Part shown: positions 22,494 through 32,910 of the stretch, in pieces | Numbering within the stretch: position 1 is the stretch's first letter | Layout: every line of letters starts with the position of its first letter | From: Neostapfia colusana | Taxonomy: Eukaryota; Streptophyta; Magnoliopsida; Poales; Poaceae | DNA length: 64,000 nucleotides | Reading direction: 5' to 3' | Assembly (NCBI GenBank): GCA_030760725.1 | Contig: JASWHV010000005.1 | Coordinates: 96,602,622-96,666,621, forward strand | Position numbers and translations under genes: made by a program | Notes under the pieces: generated by a model | The model's database searches: none | The model's input: only the letters and a program-made list of their open reading frames with translations | What the model was told of the DNA's origin: nothing

Positions 22494-25400
22494 TGACACG
22501 ACTCCACGGTCTTGTCGAGCCAGGATCACGCTGAGGGGTGCTGCGTTGCACAGCACTGTATAACACACGTCAAAGGTACAAAGCGGAAGCGAAATTTTAT
22601 TACATAAACAAGTTTATGAACATGTTTACATCAAAATAAGTCCAGTCTACACTCGTGGGCATAGACTACGCATCAAGTCCACGTTCAGCCCTTGAACGTG
22701 TCCTTGCTAGCACACACGCACACTAACTATGCGGCGTGCACGACTCCCACTCGACGGGGTTCCCCTCCTGGGGTTCCGTCTCCTCTTCGGGAGTCCCTTC
22801 CTCATAGAACCCTGCAAAAGCTTCAAACACGAGCAGTGAGCACGAAGGCTCAGCAAGTCTAACCCGTCTTACCTAAGCATGGAACTTCTACATGAACGGT
22901 GATGGGTTACATGAGGTAAAAATCATTTGCAAGGACTCGCCTAATTAGTAGAACCTTACTTTCAAGTTTTAGCAGCAGGTTGTGGAGAACTTTACGCTAA
23001 GGCACATGAGAGAGCCGCAATAAAACAAGAAACGCATTTCTCTCATGTACTTTGCCCAAAGTTGAAAAGAATTTTAGTCAGCTCTAAACTACAACAAATC
23101 ATTAGCAATCAAGTCCATCTTTCAATCAGAAACATTTTAACATGCAACTAGCCTGTTCTTTCTACATCACGGTACAGTGAACAAGTGGTACTCACTGACC
23201 GCGAGGGACGGCGATTATAATCGATTTACACCTGCAGGGTTACCCGAATAACCCGTCAAGTACGCCCGTACTCGATGTTGCCTACAACAACCATCACGGA
23301 CGCCGTACGCAACTACCTTTCACCCATTAGTCAAATGTTGAACCGGTCCAATCATCCCGAGCATGAGGTCTCTGCACGCGCATCTCAGTGCCGCCAGCCG
23401 ATTTACACCTCGAGCTCTCAACCTACCCTCTGAACGACCAGCTATGCCTCAACACCCAGCTACTCGAGTTACATCAGTTTCCCGGTTCCCATATATCCGG
23501 TAGGTCTTCAGTACTGTTCTAGCTTGTTCAACAGGCCCGCACACGGCTCAGTCCTCAATCAACACAAGCGGAGCTACAGCACACAGGCCCCAAAGTCCTG
23601 CTGCCCTTACTCTCCGCTCGGTCTCATCTTTCTTGTCATGTGTATCATGTGCTATCTCTACCCGAGTCGAGTGCCTCTAGCCTATGCTCGCGAGTAGTTC
23701 CAACTACTCGACTTGTACCGAATCCTACTCTATCTTAGCATTGCAGTAGCTAACGGGGTCTTCAATCCTAATCCCAACCCATGGTTTTCTTGGCTATGCA
23801 ATTGGGTTTCCAAACAAGACTCTAATGCAAAGAATCATAATACTCAAGTAAGTGCTCAAAACAGTAAAAAATTGTAAAACGGTTGATGCAAATCGGAGCT
23901 TGCCTTGCTGCTCTTGGTCATAGGCTAGCTGCTCCTCCGGAGTAACGAAGTCTAGGACTTCGGGTTCCTCCTCGACCTTAGCGACTACATGATAGAAGAG
24001 GTACATGTATCAATTTAAATGCATTTGTATTGAGTTTGAACTTATGAAACTTATAAGTCCCACTAGACAGACTCAATGACTGTTAAACTTTTACTGTGGC
24101 TTGGTTACAACCTAAGTACAGACTTGGTCAAGTTTTAGTTGCAGCAAAGCTCATTTGAGCCCTCCACAATTAATTATGTACTTGACCTTAACTGAAGGCT
24201 TTTAGGGTGTTCTAAGGATTTTCATGAAACAAACTATGACTTTCTGAAAACTAGACTTTCAGAGGGTTCTAATGGAGTTGGTCGCACTTAATTTGAAGGT
24301 TCCTAACTAAAAATATGAGCTAAACAATTTCAGGGAAAATTCTGAAAATGTTTCTGAACATTTTCTATTTTCTCTGGCACAGTTTCACTAATCACACCAT
24401 TAGGTGGATCAAATGAGCTCAAATGGATCTGAAATTTCTATGATAGTTCAGGGACATTTTGGTGAACATCCCAGCAAAATTTCAGGTGTTCCTCCAAAGG
24501 ATTCTCCAGTTAAAATTCCAAATAGTTTAAACTTTGAGGAATTAATTCTGGAGAAATAAGGATTTTCAGGAAGTGAAACTTGATTTGCTGGAAAGTGCTC
24601 AGAGAGCTGGATCCAACAAAATTTGGTTCACTCGATTTGGAGCTTTCTAGCTAAAGTTATGAGGATTTACCCGTGGGGACACGTGTTAAGCCCGGAGCCG
24701 ATAGCACACCGAGGCCCACAGGGTTTTTGCGCGCCAGCACACCCGATCCCGGCCGCAGCCCGATCCCGATTTAAAATATCTCCCGCTGACAGCTGGGGTC
24801 CACCCCCTTCGTCAACCTCTCGCCGCCCGTGCTCTGCCGCCGGGGGACCTCGCCGGAGAGCTCGCCGGCAGCTTCTGTGGAGCTTCAAACCTCACGATCT
24901 TGGCCGCCCCTGCCTACTTTCACTCGGGGAACAGGATTCTGGTGTCAGCTCGTAATGACAATGGCCGGTGCATGGTCGGAAACGAGCCGCCGCCTCGGAA
25001 TGACTTCGGCCGTGTCGGCTGACTTCCCTAGCATCTCAACTACTCTAGCAATCGGTTGGGGAGCATCAGTGGACCTCAGGGAAGGTCGACATGAGCTTGA
25101 AGCAGCTCGGGGAAAGCCCAAAGTAGGACCTCACCGTGCGCCCGACGTCTCCCACTTGCTCCGCCGTCGGTAAACTTCGAAATACGCCAGGTACAGAGGT
25201 TCTCCGGCCAAAGGTTGTGAAGGCAACTTGTGCGTCACCGTGTCTAGCTCGTGTGAGGGCGGATTGAGGCCCTGTAATCCTTTCTAGAGTACGTATTCGA
25301 CGGAACCGCACCCGAAGGTCGGTCTGTACCCAGAAAGGGGAAAACTGGAAATTCGCCGCCTGTGAGCAAACACTCGGGCTGTGGCTCGGGGGTGAGAAGC

Positions 25401-26487
25401 ACCGGTCACCAGCGCGTCCAAGAGTGCCTTGGCTCGGGCTTGAGAACTCCCCGGTTTGGCTGTCCACGAGAGCCCGAGGTGCGGCGGTTTTAAGTCACCG
25501 AATTGATCTTTCGGTATAGCCGAGATCAATCGATTTCAGCTGAGTCTTAGCAACGGGGAGGAAGGAGAAGAGTTCCTAGTACCTTGCCGTAGCTCTGGAG
25601 GGGACGAGAAGGCTGTGATCGGCGCTCTCCGATCAGTTCTGAGCGGCGGAAGGACTTTGCCGGCGCTGTGTTCTTGCGGGGGAAGAAACGGCGATAGCTT
25701 CGGCCGAGGAGGGGGGAGATGCCTTAAGAAGGCTCTGAACCGCCTCACGCCCGCGTGTGGCCAAGCAGCTGCTGGCGCGGCGGCTCCCCTCGGTGGCGAT
25801 CGCAGCGACGGCTCGGCGACCCGAGTGAAGAAAGTCTAAGTCGGTTGCTTTGAACCAGTGACTGACATGTGGGTCCCACCCAGGGTTTTAACCTCTGAAA
25901 TTCACTCCTAATCACTGTTGTAAACAGTGAACCCCAAAATACCCATGGTGATTCAAATTATTCGCCCATGAGCCATTTGAATTGGTTAGAATTCAAATTG
26001 GGTTTGGTTTGAATGAATTTCAGCACAAGTTCAGTTTGGAATTCAAATAAAGTTTGAATTGGTCCCACTTAGCTCATGTAAAGATCAACTCCAAATGGAG
26101 TGAAAATTGGAGTGTGAGCTCACAAAATTGTGCTGAATCAGAATATGCCTCGCACTTTTGAATTCATGGGATAAAAACAGTTTGAATTTGAATATGGTTT
26201 CAAACTGCCCTCTTTCTAGCTATACCCAAAATGACCTCAAAAAGGTTTTGAATTTGGGTGAAACTTGGCCTGGACATCCTTAGCAATGTGTAGGAGTTTT
26301 CATATGCCCAGCCCCTCTATATCACATGTGGGAAATACCACTTTTGCAATATGTGAGTTTGTTCTCTAATGAGCATGTTGATAGTGGTTACTTGCTCTTT
26401 ATTTGTGTTCATCAACTTTCCTCAAATGAGGTGTGTGTGTATGGTGATGAACACTTCAAATATGTGTCAAAAACTGAGGCCCTTACA
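22494..26487 (-). repeat. TEK-3 3' LTR
   Basis: About 3994 bp. In element sense it starts TGTAAGGGCCTCAG and ends GGAGTCGTGTCA. A polypurine tract on the minus strand (CCTTTAAGGGGGGAGGAA, 26503-26486 region) precedes it. The GC-rich zone (24670-25860) contains open frames that are not protein-like. The element-distal part (25900-26470) is homologous to 31870-32517 in the CRM-B leader. CTCAGCAAG at 22849-22857 is shared with the other Tekay LTRs. No gene is seen. Confidence 0.85.
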
Positions 26488-26498
26488 TTCCTCCCCCC

Positions 26499-27231
26499 TT
26501 AAAGGAATCTCGTCCCGAGATTATAAGGTGAAAATGAGAGAGAGGACGGTGGAAAATTACCGGATATGCGACGTGAAAAAGTTGGGGTAGTTGGCACGAA
26601 GAAATCCTTCGCTCTCCCATGTCGCTTCGTCCACGGAGTGATTACTCCATAGAACCTTGTAGAACCACAATGTACGGTTGCATGTGGTTCAGACCTTTTC
26701 GTCAATAATCTGAACCGGTTCCTCCCGATAGGTGAGATCCATTTGCAGTTCTTTAATGTCTTCCAGCTGAACCGTAGTTGATAGCTTGAGACACTTCCTC
26801 AGCTGGGAAATGTGAAAGACTTCGTGCACACCGGAAAGTGCTTCTGGTAATTTCAGCCGGTATGCTACCGATCCACATCTTTCCGTAATCTGGAATGGAC
26901 CGATGAATCGGGGTGCCAACTTTCCTCTCACCCTGAATCTGTTTACGCCCTTCATTGGAGATACACGTAGATATACGTGATCCCCCACTTCGAATTGTAA
27001 TGGGCGTCTTCTTCGGTCCGCATACTGTTTCTGACGGGATTGGGCGGCTTTTAGGTTCGCTTGAACCAGTCGAACCTTTTCTTCCGCGTTGTTGACAAGG
27101 TCAATCCCGAAGGTAACCCTTTCGCCAGACTCACACCAATTCAATGGTGTGCGGCATTTTCTCCCGTATAGCGCCTCGTAGGGCGCCATCTTGATGCTGG
27201 CTTGGTACCCATTGTTGTACGAGAACTCGGA
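26499..27231 (-). pseudogene. pol: TEK-3 integrase C-terminus and chromodomain fragment
   Basis: From 27231 the frame reads EFSYNNGYQASIKMAPYEAL, then GRKCRTPLNWCESGE, the integrase C-terminal domain (GDHVYLRVSPMKG, GKLAPRFIGPFQI) and HEVFHISQLRKCL, down to 26689. The chromodomain end (WSNHSVDEATWESEGFLR) is in another frame after a shift near 26700. Everything upstream, including the catalytic core, is deleted. The upstream side is fused in frame to antisense-of-host Copia LTR sequence, making a 258-codon chimeric frame (27465-26689). Confidence 0.85.
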
Positions 27232-27657
27232 TAATGAACACAACTCAACACACTCAACAGATGAACAATTAACAAACAAGAGTGTGCGAGAGATCAAACC
27301 CAAGAGCTCAAGAGGTGTAGAACAAGTCTCTCCTTTGATCAATTGCCAATCCCCAAGAATTGATCCTTCTTGGGTTAGAATATGTTGACTAGTCCGCACA
27401 TGTTGAAATTGTGCAGTTGGTTTGATTTCTTTCTCTTGAGCTCTTAGGGCGTGTTTCTCCAACACACTCTATACTAAGTGATCTAATCTTTTCAGTTCTT
27501 GAGCTCTTATCAATTTGGATCCTCCTTCTCCTTTCTTGTTGCCCTTTCTTCCTGATTTCTTTTAAGAACATGCGCTCATCTCAGCATTTTTGTTAGGGTC
27601 TCATCTGTTTGTCATAAATCAACCAAAACCCACAAGGGGTGCCTAGATGCACCTTCA
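27232..27657 (-). repeat. 5' LTR of the SIRE-type element, part 2
   Basis: Matches the left LTR from about 12805 to 13552. It has a second internal deletion: sequence equivalent to about 12955-13283 is missing, joining GAATATGT to TGACTAGTCCG near 27388. It ends at 27657 before the target duplication GAGAC. Confidence 0.85.
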
Positions 27658-27662
27658 GAGAC

Positions 27663-27901
27663 CCCAACTTCGTGATTTTCAGATTGCGTCTTCTACGTTC
27701 TTGCTTGTGTTCTCAGTTGCACTTGCAGGGATTAGCCTTCTTGGCGAGGTCAAGCGTGTGTTGCACTGTTGATAACCAATGGAGTAGTGGTGTAGTGATT
27801 GCAGGGGTATTCGAGCTGCTCGAGTGCTGTGGATCATCAACGTTGAGTTCTCCACTTCAATCGACCTACCTTTCTGAAGATCGGGCCTAACCTTCTCATC
27901 A
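27663..27901 (+). repeat. CRM-A 3' LTR, right part
   Basis: Continues the CRM-A LTR after the Copia insertion (CCCAACTTCGTG; compare CCCAAATTCGTG in CRM-B) and ends CTTCTCATCA at 27901. It aligns with the last 230 bp of the CRM-B LTRs. Confidence 0.85.
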
Positions 27902-28002
27902 GAAGATCCATCTTGGAGAATACCTTAGCACCCACTAGTTGATCGAACAAAATCTCGTTGCGAGGTAGTGGATACTTATTCTTGATAGTGACAGCATTCA
28001 AT
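27902..28002 (-). pseudogene. Relic of a Tekay-type reverse transcriptase
   Basis: About 33 open codons on the minus strand, including NKYPLPRNEILFDQLVGAKV and FSKMDL, matching the RT region NKYPLPRIEDLFDQLRGA of TEK-1. It is bounded left by the CRM-A LTR end and right by the CACTA terminus at 28003. It is the oldest visible layer between these two insertions. Confidence 0.75.
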
Positions 28003-28465
28003 CACTACAGGAATTGTGATAATAGACGACGTCCAGAAACCGTCGTCTATAGCTTATAGACGACAGCAAACACTTATTGACGATGGTTTCTGGCCGTCTA
28101 CGATTATTAGTCATCTATAAGGTTATAGACAACGGTTACTGTTGTCTATAAGGCAATTGACGACTACCACTCCGGGTCGTCGTCAATTAGGTACTCCTGC
28201 CACGTGGCACATAGTGGATCTTATTGACGACAATGTTTTCTGACCGTCATCTATAAGGCAATTGACGACGGCCACTCCTGGCCGTCCTCAATTAGGTACT
28301 CCTGCCATGTGGCACATAGTGGACCTTATAGACGACAATTTTTTTCTGACTGTTGTCTATAATTATGGCTTATATACGACAACTACTGCTCCACCGTCAT
28401 CTATAAATATGGTTTATAGACGACGGCTAAGCACCAGAAACCGTCGTCTATAAGGCTCGCATTTT
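28003..28465 (+). repeat. CACTA terminal and subterminal repeats
   Basis: Many direct and inverted copies of TATAGACGACGG and its complement CCGTCGTCTATA, several paired as hairpins (for example around 28030-28060 and 28415-28455). There is also a degenerate duplication of about 100 bp containing CCTGCCACGTGGCACATAGT (28195 and 28300). Subterminal repeat arrays are typical transposase-binding regions of CACTA elements. Confidence 0.8.
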
Positions 28466-28620
28466 AAAAAAAAACTGAAAATGCTGCCCTGGCTTCGAGG
28501 CCAGTCCTGGCTCGATGGCCAGCTCACACAGGCAGAAAATAATATACACAATCACAAGCATATATATCACAAGAAACATTGCAAAACAGTTCAGAAACAA
28601 TACACGCGACACACGCCACA

Positions 28621-29517
28621 TTACACGCTACCCCGTCCACTACCGGAGTTCGGAAAGTCGTCCTCCTGTAGTCGTCCAAGCGGCACAAGCTGGGGCATTG
28701 GTGTGCGAGCCTCCATCTCCGATCCCTGTGATTTGCAAGTGTGGTTAAACAAGTTACAAGTATAAACATGCATATTTGACTAAATTTGCTTATTAAAATG
28801 CAGAATTGAGCGAGTTAACTAGTATTTGCTATTTTTGAGTAAGTTTGCTCATATTTTAGTAAGTTTGAGCAAGATCGACTAAGTTTGAGCAAGTTTAACT
28901 AGTTTTGGCTATACTTAACTAGTTTTGGCTAGTTTTGGCTATATTACTCATCATATTTTACTAAGTTTGATCAAGTATAACTAGTTTGGCTACATTTGAG
29001 TAAGTTTGATCAAATTTTACAGAATCTGAACAGGTTTAACTATTATTAGCTATTTTGAGTTATTTTGTACCTGTGCACCTGTCTTCAGCACCTGCACCTG
29101 CGGCAGCTCCAATGGTGGCGGCACCCACTGCGGAAAGACAACCTGCTGTCCTGCGGCCAGGGCCTGCAAATAGGAACCAAATCATTTCACATAGCATTTA
29201 TATATTAGAAATATTAAGTACAACGGTCAGAATTTACCTGCATGGCAGCTTGCAACTGGAGCATGTACGAGGTTTGATACTCGTCCCTAGCCCTGAGCAC
29301 CGCTGCCTGCATCTCGTCCTTAGCCCTGAGCGCCACTGCCTGCATCTCGTTCCGAGCCCTCAACGCTTCTTGCGTCCTCTGGAGCTCCTCCTGGACACTC
29401 CGTAGCTCCAGATGTTGGGTCATACGGCTCCTGCTGGACCCACCCTGCTGCGATGAAGAGGCTCTCAAGGAAGACCGCGCCTGCCTCGAGTCGACAACTC
29501 CATCGAATATGGCTAAC
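28621..29517 (-). CDS. C-terminal exons of a CACTA second gene (TNPA-like), partial
   Basis: Three exons fit with consensus splice sites and open frame throughout: 29517-29238 (donor CAG|GTAAAT), 29163-29071 (acceptor TTTGCAG, donor CAG|GTACAA) and 28725-28621 (acceptor ATCACAG, stop TAA). The introns after exons one and two are phase 0. Exon one encodes a charged coiled coil built on QALRARNE/ALRAKDE/VLRARDE repeats. Exon two is Pro/Gln-rich. Exon three ends PNSGSGRGSV. Further upstream, 29711-29594 and 29905-29790 look like more exons; the latter reads RSGREPTPIVVWKRGHF, reminiscent of plant PTTA/En/Spm proteins. Their joining phase is unclear. The product is likely the DNA-binding partner of the TNP2-type transposase. 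Confidence 0.55.
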
Positions 29518-30081
29518 CTAAACAACAAAGTAAGAATATTAAATTTTTGTATCTCAAAGTTCATGATAGTAAAGCAAAAATATCAAAACTCACCGTCCGG
29601 GATGGGTTTCCCGCCACTGCTTGCATACGTGGCTTCGGGGATAATTGTTGGTGCGCTCTACCAATCATGCCCTTTGCCTCGAAGCCTCTGCGCCTCCTAC
29701 CCCTACTTTGCCTGGAAATTCAGGAAAATAACTTCTTCAAAACTATTAAAGAAAATTTAATTAAGTTAACAAAATAATTTAACAACGCCTCTGATGCCGC
29801 TTGAGAACAGCTGGTCAGGATGCGACGGGTCATGTCCAAAGTGACCCCTCTTCCACACCACGATAGGTGTCGGCTCCCGACCGCTCTCTCGCTCCTATCA
29901 ATACGTGTTAGCACAATGAAGATGATAAAATTACTTAAATAAAATTCGAGTAACACTTACCATCCGTTTAGCTAGACGCTAGTATCCGTCCGCACCTAAA
30001 CGGTGTTTCAATTCCATCCCTCTACTGTCTCTACGGGTCTGGGACAAGTACTGGAAACCCTGGCTCGCCCAACGGGCACAC

Positions 30082-30386
30082 TGTGACACCCGGTCCCGAA
30101 AATGAACCAAGTGAATCCATATGTGTGCCCAGGATGTTCATCACACATACACATGTATTCCATAAACTGAAATTCAGAATATAACCATGTACAAATAGTG
30201 TTTAGGTACTTTATTACATTGACTCATTGTATCAATCATGAATGTCTAACTTATTCAGCAGCTGAAGACTCTAAACGAAAGCAGAAAATGACTAAAACAG
30301 CAGGCTCTAACTTTAACTCCACAGGCATGTTGACGGTAGTGCGCACGCCTAGTACTCCACATGTTCCTCAAAGAACTCTTCCCCTA
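30082..30386 (-). repeat. TEK-2 LTR fragment, left of CRM-B
   Basis: Reverse complement of 56440-56744, the 3' end of the TEK-2 LTR. It starts TGTGACACCCGGTCCCG at 30082. CRM-B interrupts it at 30386 and it continues at 51148. Confidence 0.85.
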
Positions 30387-31286
30387 TGATGTGGACATCA
30401 CTCCTGCAGATATACACAACACTCACATGGTAGACATGCAAGGTCCAATTACTAGAGCTCGAGCACGACAATTGAATTTAGAGGTGAGCTCGTTCCTCAA
30501 CAATTCTTTATATGTGAATTTTGAGAGTATGTTGCTACCTAATGGATTAATTATGATTAGGAACCATGGAGAGGACATGGAGATACATGGAGAGGGGCTT
30601 GGAGGCGTGGAGGACCAGAAAATATGCCAACAAGAAGTTAGAGACCAAGCCCAACTCAAACTCGAGTTCAACTCGGGCCCAGGAGCAGTCCACCTTAAAA
30701 TGGATGCACAGGAGGCATACGGACTCCGTTTCTGACATTCTACATATGCACGGAAAGCTGAGAGGATAAACTTTCCAATGGAACTGGCCCCACGTCAAAA
30801 TTTCCTGGAGTAGACGGGAAATTTCGAAACAATATAAAGTTTAGAGTCTGTCAGGGTGTTGCATCACCTAGTTGGGCCATTGGGCCTTGTATCGAGTCCA
30901 AGTCCATTATGTACGTGTCTTAGTGTTAAGTCACGACCCCAGCACCCCCCTGGTCGTCCTCCACCTCCTTTAGACCCCCTAGCCACCGTCACAAACAGCT
31001 GGGTTTTGCTTAGTTACAATCTGTCATTGAACAGTGTCGCCGATCATCGGTTGTGAGACCCCAAATTCGTGATCAATTCAGTTTTGATTGCAACTTCTTT
31101 GTTCTTGCTTGTGTTCTTGATTGCTTCGTGGCGAGGTCATTCGTGTGACATGGGTGATAACCAACGGAGCAGTGGTGTAGTGATTGCGGGGTTTCGTTTG
31201 TTTGGAGCCTTGGATCATCGACGTCAGATCTCCACCCAATCAAGTTTACCCTACCTTTCGGGAGATCGGGACTCATCCTCCTATCA
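30387..31286 (+). repeat. CRM-B 5' LTR
   Basis: 900 bp, TGATGTGGACATC to CCTCCTATCA. The first 349 bp are homologous to the pol C-terminal codons that overlap the 3' LTR, so a copy of that coding sequence (ending GLRF stop) sits at the front of this LTR. A segment of about 19 bp present in the 3' LTR near 50967 is missing here. Confidence 0.9.
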
Positions 31287-31288
31287 AT

Positions 31289-31301
31289 TGGTATCAGATT
31301 T
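31289..31301 (+). other. Primer binding site of CRM-B
   Basis: TGGTATCAGATTT starts 2 bp after the LTR. The first ten bases match the initiator Met tRNA complement. Confidence 0.7.
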
Positions 31302-31339
31302 CCAGGTTCACCGTAAGGTATACTTGTGCGCCCTTTAGA

Positions 31340-32517
31340 TTTATTTTGTTTCAGACCCATCGTCCACAAAAAGCCACAAAAAAAACTTTAGTTTCCCTGA
31401 CCTACAACCCCCTCTCAACCTTTTGCACAATTTAGTTTCGGAGTCCGTAGTTCTGAGTTCGTGTCTAAGGTTGAGTCTGGTTGCTGGTTTACGAATTTCT
31501 GGATTTCGCCTGGTTCGGTTCTAAACACCCCGACACACAAATCCCCCAAATTCTTTGCCAACCGTGCGAGAGAGAGGGTGAGGTCAGTATGGTGGTGATC
31601 AGTACCTCGAGGCGGTTCTTTCTTGTGTTGCTTGTCGGGCACGAGAGTGCCTGGGTTGCTCGGACCCCGGCGACCAGAGAGCGGCGAGGAACAGATTTGC
31701 GCGCGAAGGCGATTGTGGAAGGGGGAACGCTGGGGCAGCCGGGGCACCGTGAAAACAGCCGAGCGAGCGTCGCGCTGGCGTGGTGACTCCGCGCTTTCAC
31801 CGTGCGGTGGACGCGTTGGGACGGGGTCGACGACCCCGTTCGTTGTCGCCCGCAGGGGTGTTCGACCTCGTGCCTGAGTCGGTTTGATTCCTGGGTGGCT
31901 GACCAGTGGGCCCTCTTCTCCCCTCTAATTCTTTCTCCCCCTTTCTTTTGTAAATATCCCAGCTACTGAACATTGAATGGGAGACTTAGCCCCCAAGTCT
32001 TTGTTTAAATTTGAATCCTCAAATTTGAACTGTGTTTGGCTAAATTTGCTGAATGTTTAAACTGAAATTCAAATTCAGTTTTGAATTCTTGCAAATTTAG
32101 CTCTTGACAAGATGAACTCCAATGAGGATGAAAATTGGTGGGCTTACTCAGAAAAATGTGCTTAGTTTGAGTATGAAGCTAACTTTTGAATTTGAGTGAT
32201 GAAAGTTGCTGCAATTTGAATTTACATTCAAATTGGCCTCTTTTTCAAATACTCCCAAAAGTGCCTCAAAAAGTGTTGGATTTGCATGAAACTTGGCTTG
32301 AACCCTCCCAAGACTTTTAAGTTCTAGGAGTGAGCTCAACCTCTCATGTTCATGTGTCCAAATCCCACTTTGTGAAAATGAAGGCTTTCCCCTCTAATCA
32401 CTCTTTTGATGGTGGTTACTTGCTCTTTACAATATCTCCCAAGATATCCACAATACAAACTGTGGTGTTGTGAGGTGAAGAAAAGTATTTGCAAGTCTCT
32501 TTTATTGGGCTTTTACA
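31340..32517 (-). repeat. Tekay LTR piece carried in the CRM-B leader
   Basis: Sequence around 31870-32517 follows the distal TEK-3 LTR (25850-26487) block by block: GATGAACTCCAATGAGG versus GATCAACTCCAAATGGAG, TGCCTCAAAAAGTGTTGG versus TGACCTCAAAAAGGTTTTG, GTGGTTACTTGCTCTTTA in both. It ends at 32517 where the minus strand reads TGTAAAAGCCC, an LTR-like start. The GC-rich part 31560-31870 is placed as in TEK-3. The left boundary is approximate. The same piece is in CRM-C (53761-54940). It contains no plausible gene. Confidence 0.6.
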
Positions 32518-32910
32518 TTGCTGATATTATCCTTGTTGTTCATCATGATTCATCCTTGCCCTTGCTTGTTGCGACAACTGTTCTAATACATTCTTAGGCC
32601 AGCAACAAGGTGAAATTCTTTGGACACTTATTCAGCATTGCTATCTGTTACTAACTTGTGTGCCACATACATATACTGCATTTGAGCCTTGCAAGCTCCA
32701 CCTTCTCTTGAGCAGAACAGGTAACCTTTGCAATCACACCACTCTCTGCTTGCTTCACACCGGTCACCGTTGGCCACCTGCAGTGCTGGTAAGAAACTCG
32801 TAAGAGCGGGGTAAGACGCATCTTACTGATCTATTTCCCACCCACTTCGGAGAGCGTAGTAATAGGGTTCTTCACGATCTTTTTGTCTTCGTTTCTGTTT
32901 TGTACTAACA

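Larger units (their letters stand above)
22494..27231 (-). mobile_element. TEK-3: truncated Tekay-type chromovirus
   Basis: The 3' LTR (26487-22494), polypurine tract and 3' end of pol remain, read on the minus strand. The 5' part is lost. At 27231 the integrase coding sequence joins the Copia LTR at a point about 320 bp further on than where the LTR was entered. The deletion therefore removed both the element's 5' part and part of the host LTR, and no target duplication can be tested. Confidence 0.85.
12223..27657 (-). mobile_element. SIRE/Maximus-type Copia element with nested insertion
   Basis: The element reads right to left: 5' LTR (22233-22493 plus 27232-27657), PBS 22226-22214, gag, protease, integrase, RT-RNase H, a downstream extra ORF, PPT, 3' LTR (13552-12223). 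Integrase before RT is the Copia order. Perfect 5-bp target duplications GAGAC flank it. It inserted in the CRM-A 3' LTR. Its right LTR was later hit by TEK-3 and lost internal sequence. Coding regions are all broken, so it is not autonomous. The long gag, LTR type and extra 3' ORF suggest the SIRE/Maximus clade. Confidence 0.9.
4728..27901 (+). mobile_element. CRM-A: degenerate CRM-type Gypsy element, nested
   Basis: The remaining parts are the gag end and pol (4728-7748 and 11192-11771) and the 3' LTR (11600-12222 and 27663-27901). It is interrupted by a solo Tekay LTR (7749-11186) and by a SIRE-type Copia element (12223-27657). The 5' LTR, leader and most of gag are missing, cut at 4727 by TEK-5. 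Reverse transcriptase and integrase sequences are of the CRM (centromeric chromovirus) type. The LTR starts TGATGAGGACATC directly after a polypurine tract. The LTR ends ...CATCA at 27901 and is followed by GAAGA, the possible right target-site copy. Confidence 0.8.
28003..30081 (-). mobile_element. CACTA-1: one end of an En/Spm-type transposon
   Basis: Begins with the terminal CACTACAGGAATTGTG at 28003. The preceding AAT would be one copy of the 3-bp target duplication. It is followed by 460 bp of subterminal repeats, then the last exons of a gene on the minus strand. This makes 28003 the 3' end of the element. The other terminus is not found, because the element is cut at 30081 by a TEK-2 LTR. 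Confidence 0.8.

Noticed and set aside
24623..25839. Several overlapping open frames on both strands
   Set aside because: They are in the GC-rich zone of the TEK-3 LTR, where stops are rare by composition. No conserved motif or family resemblance.
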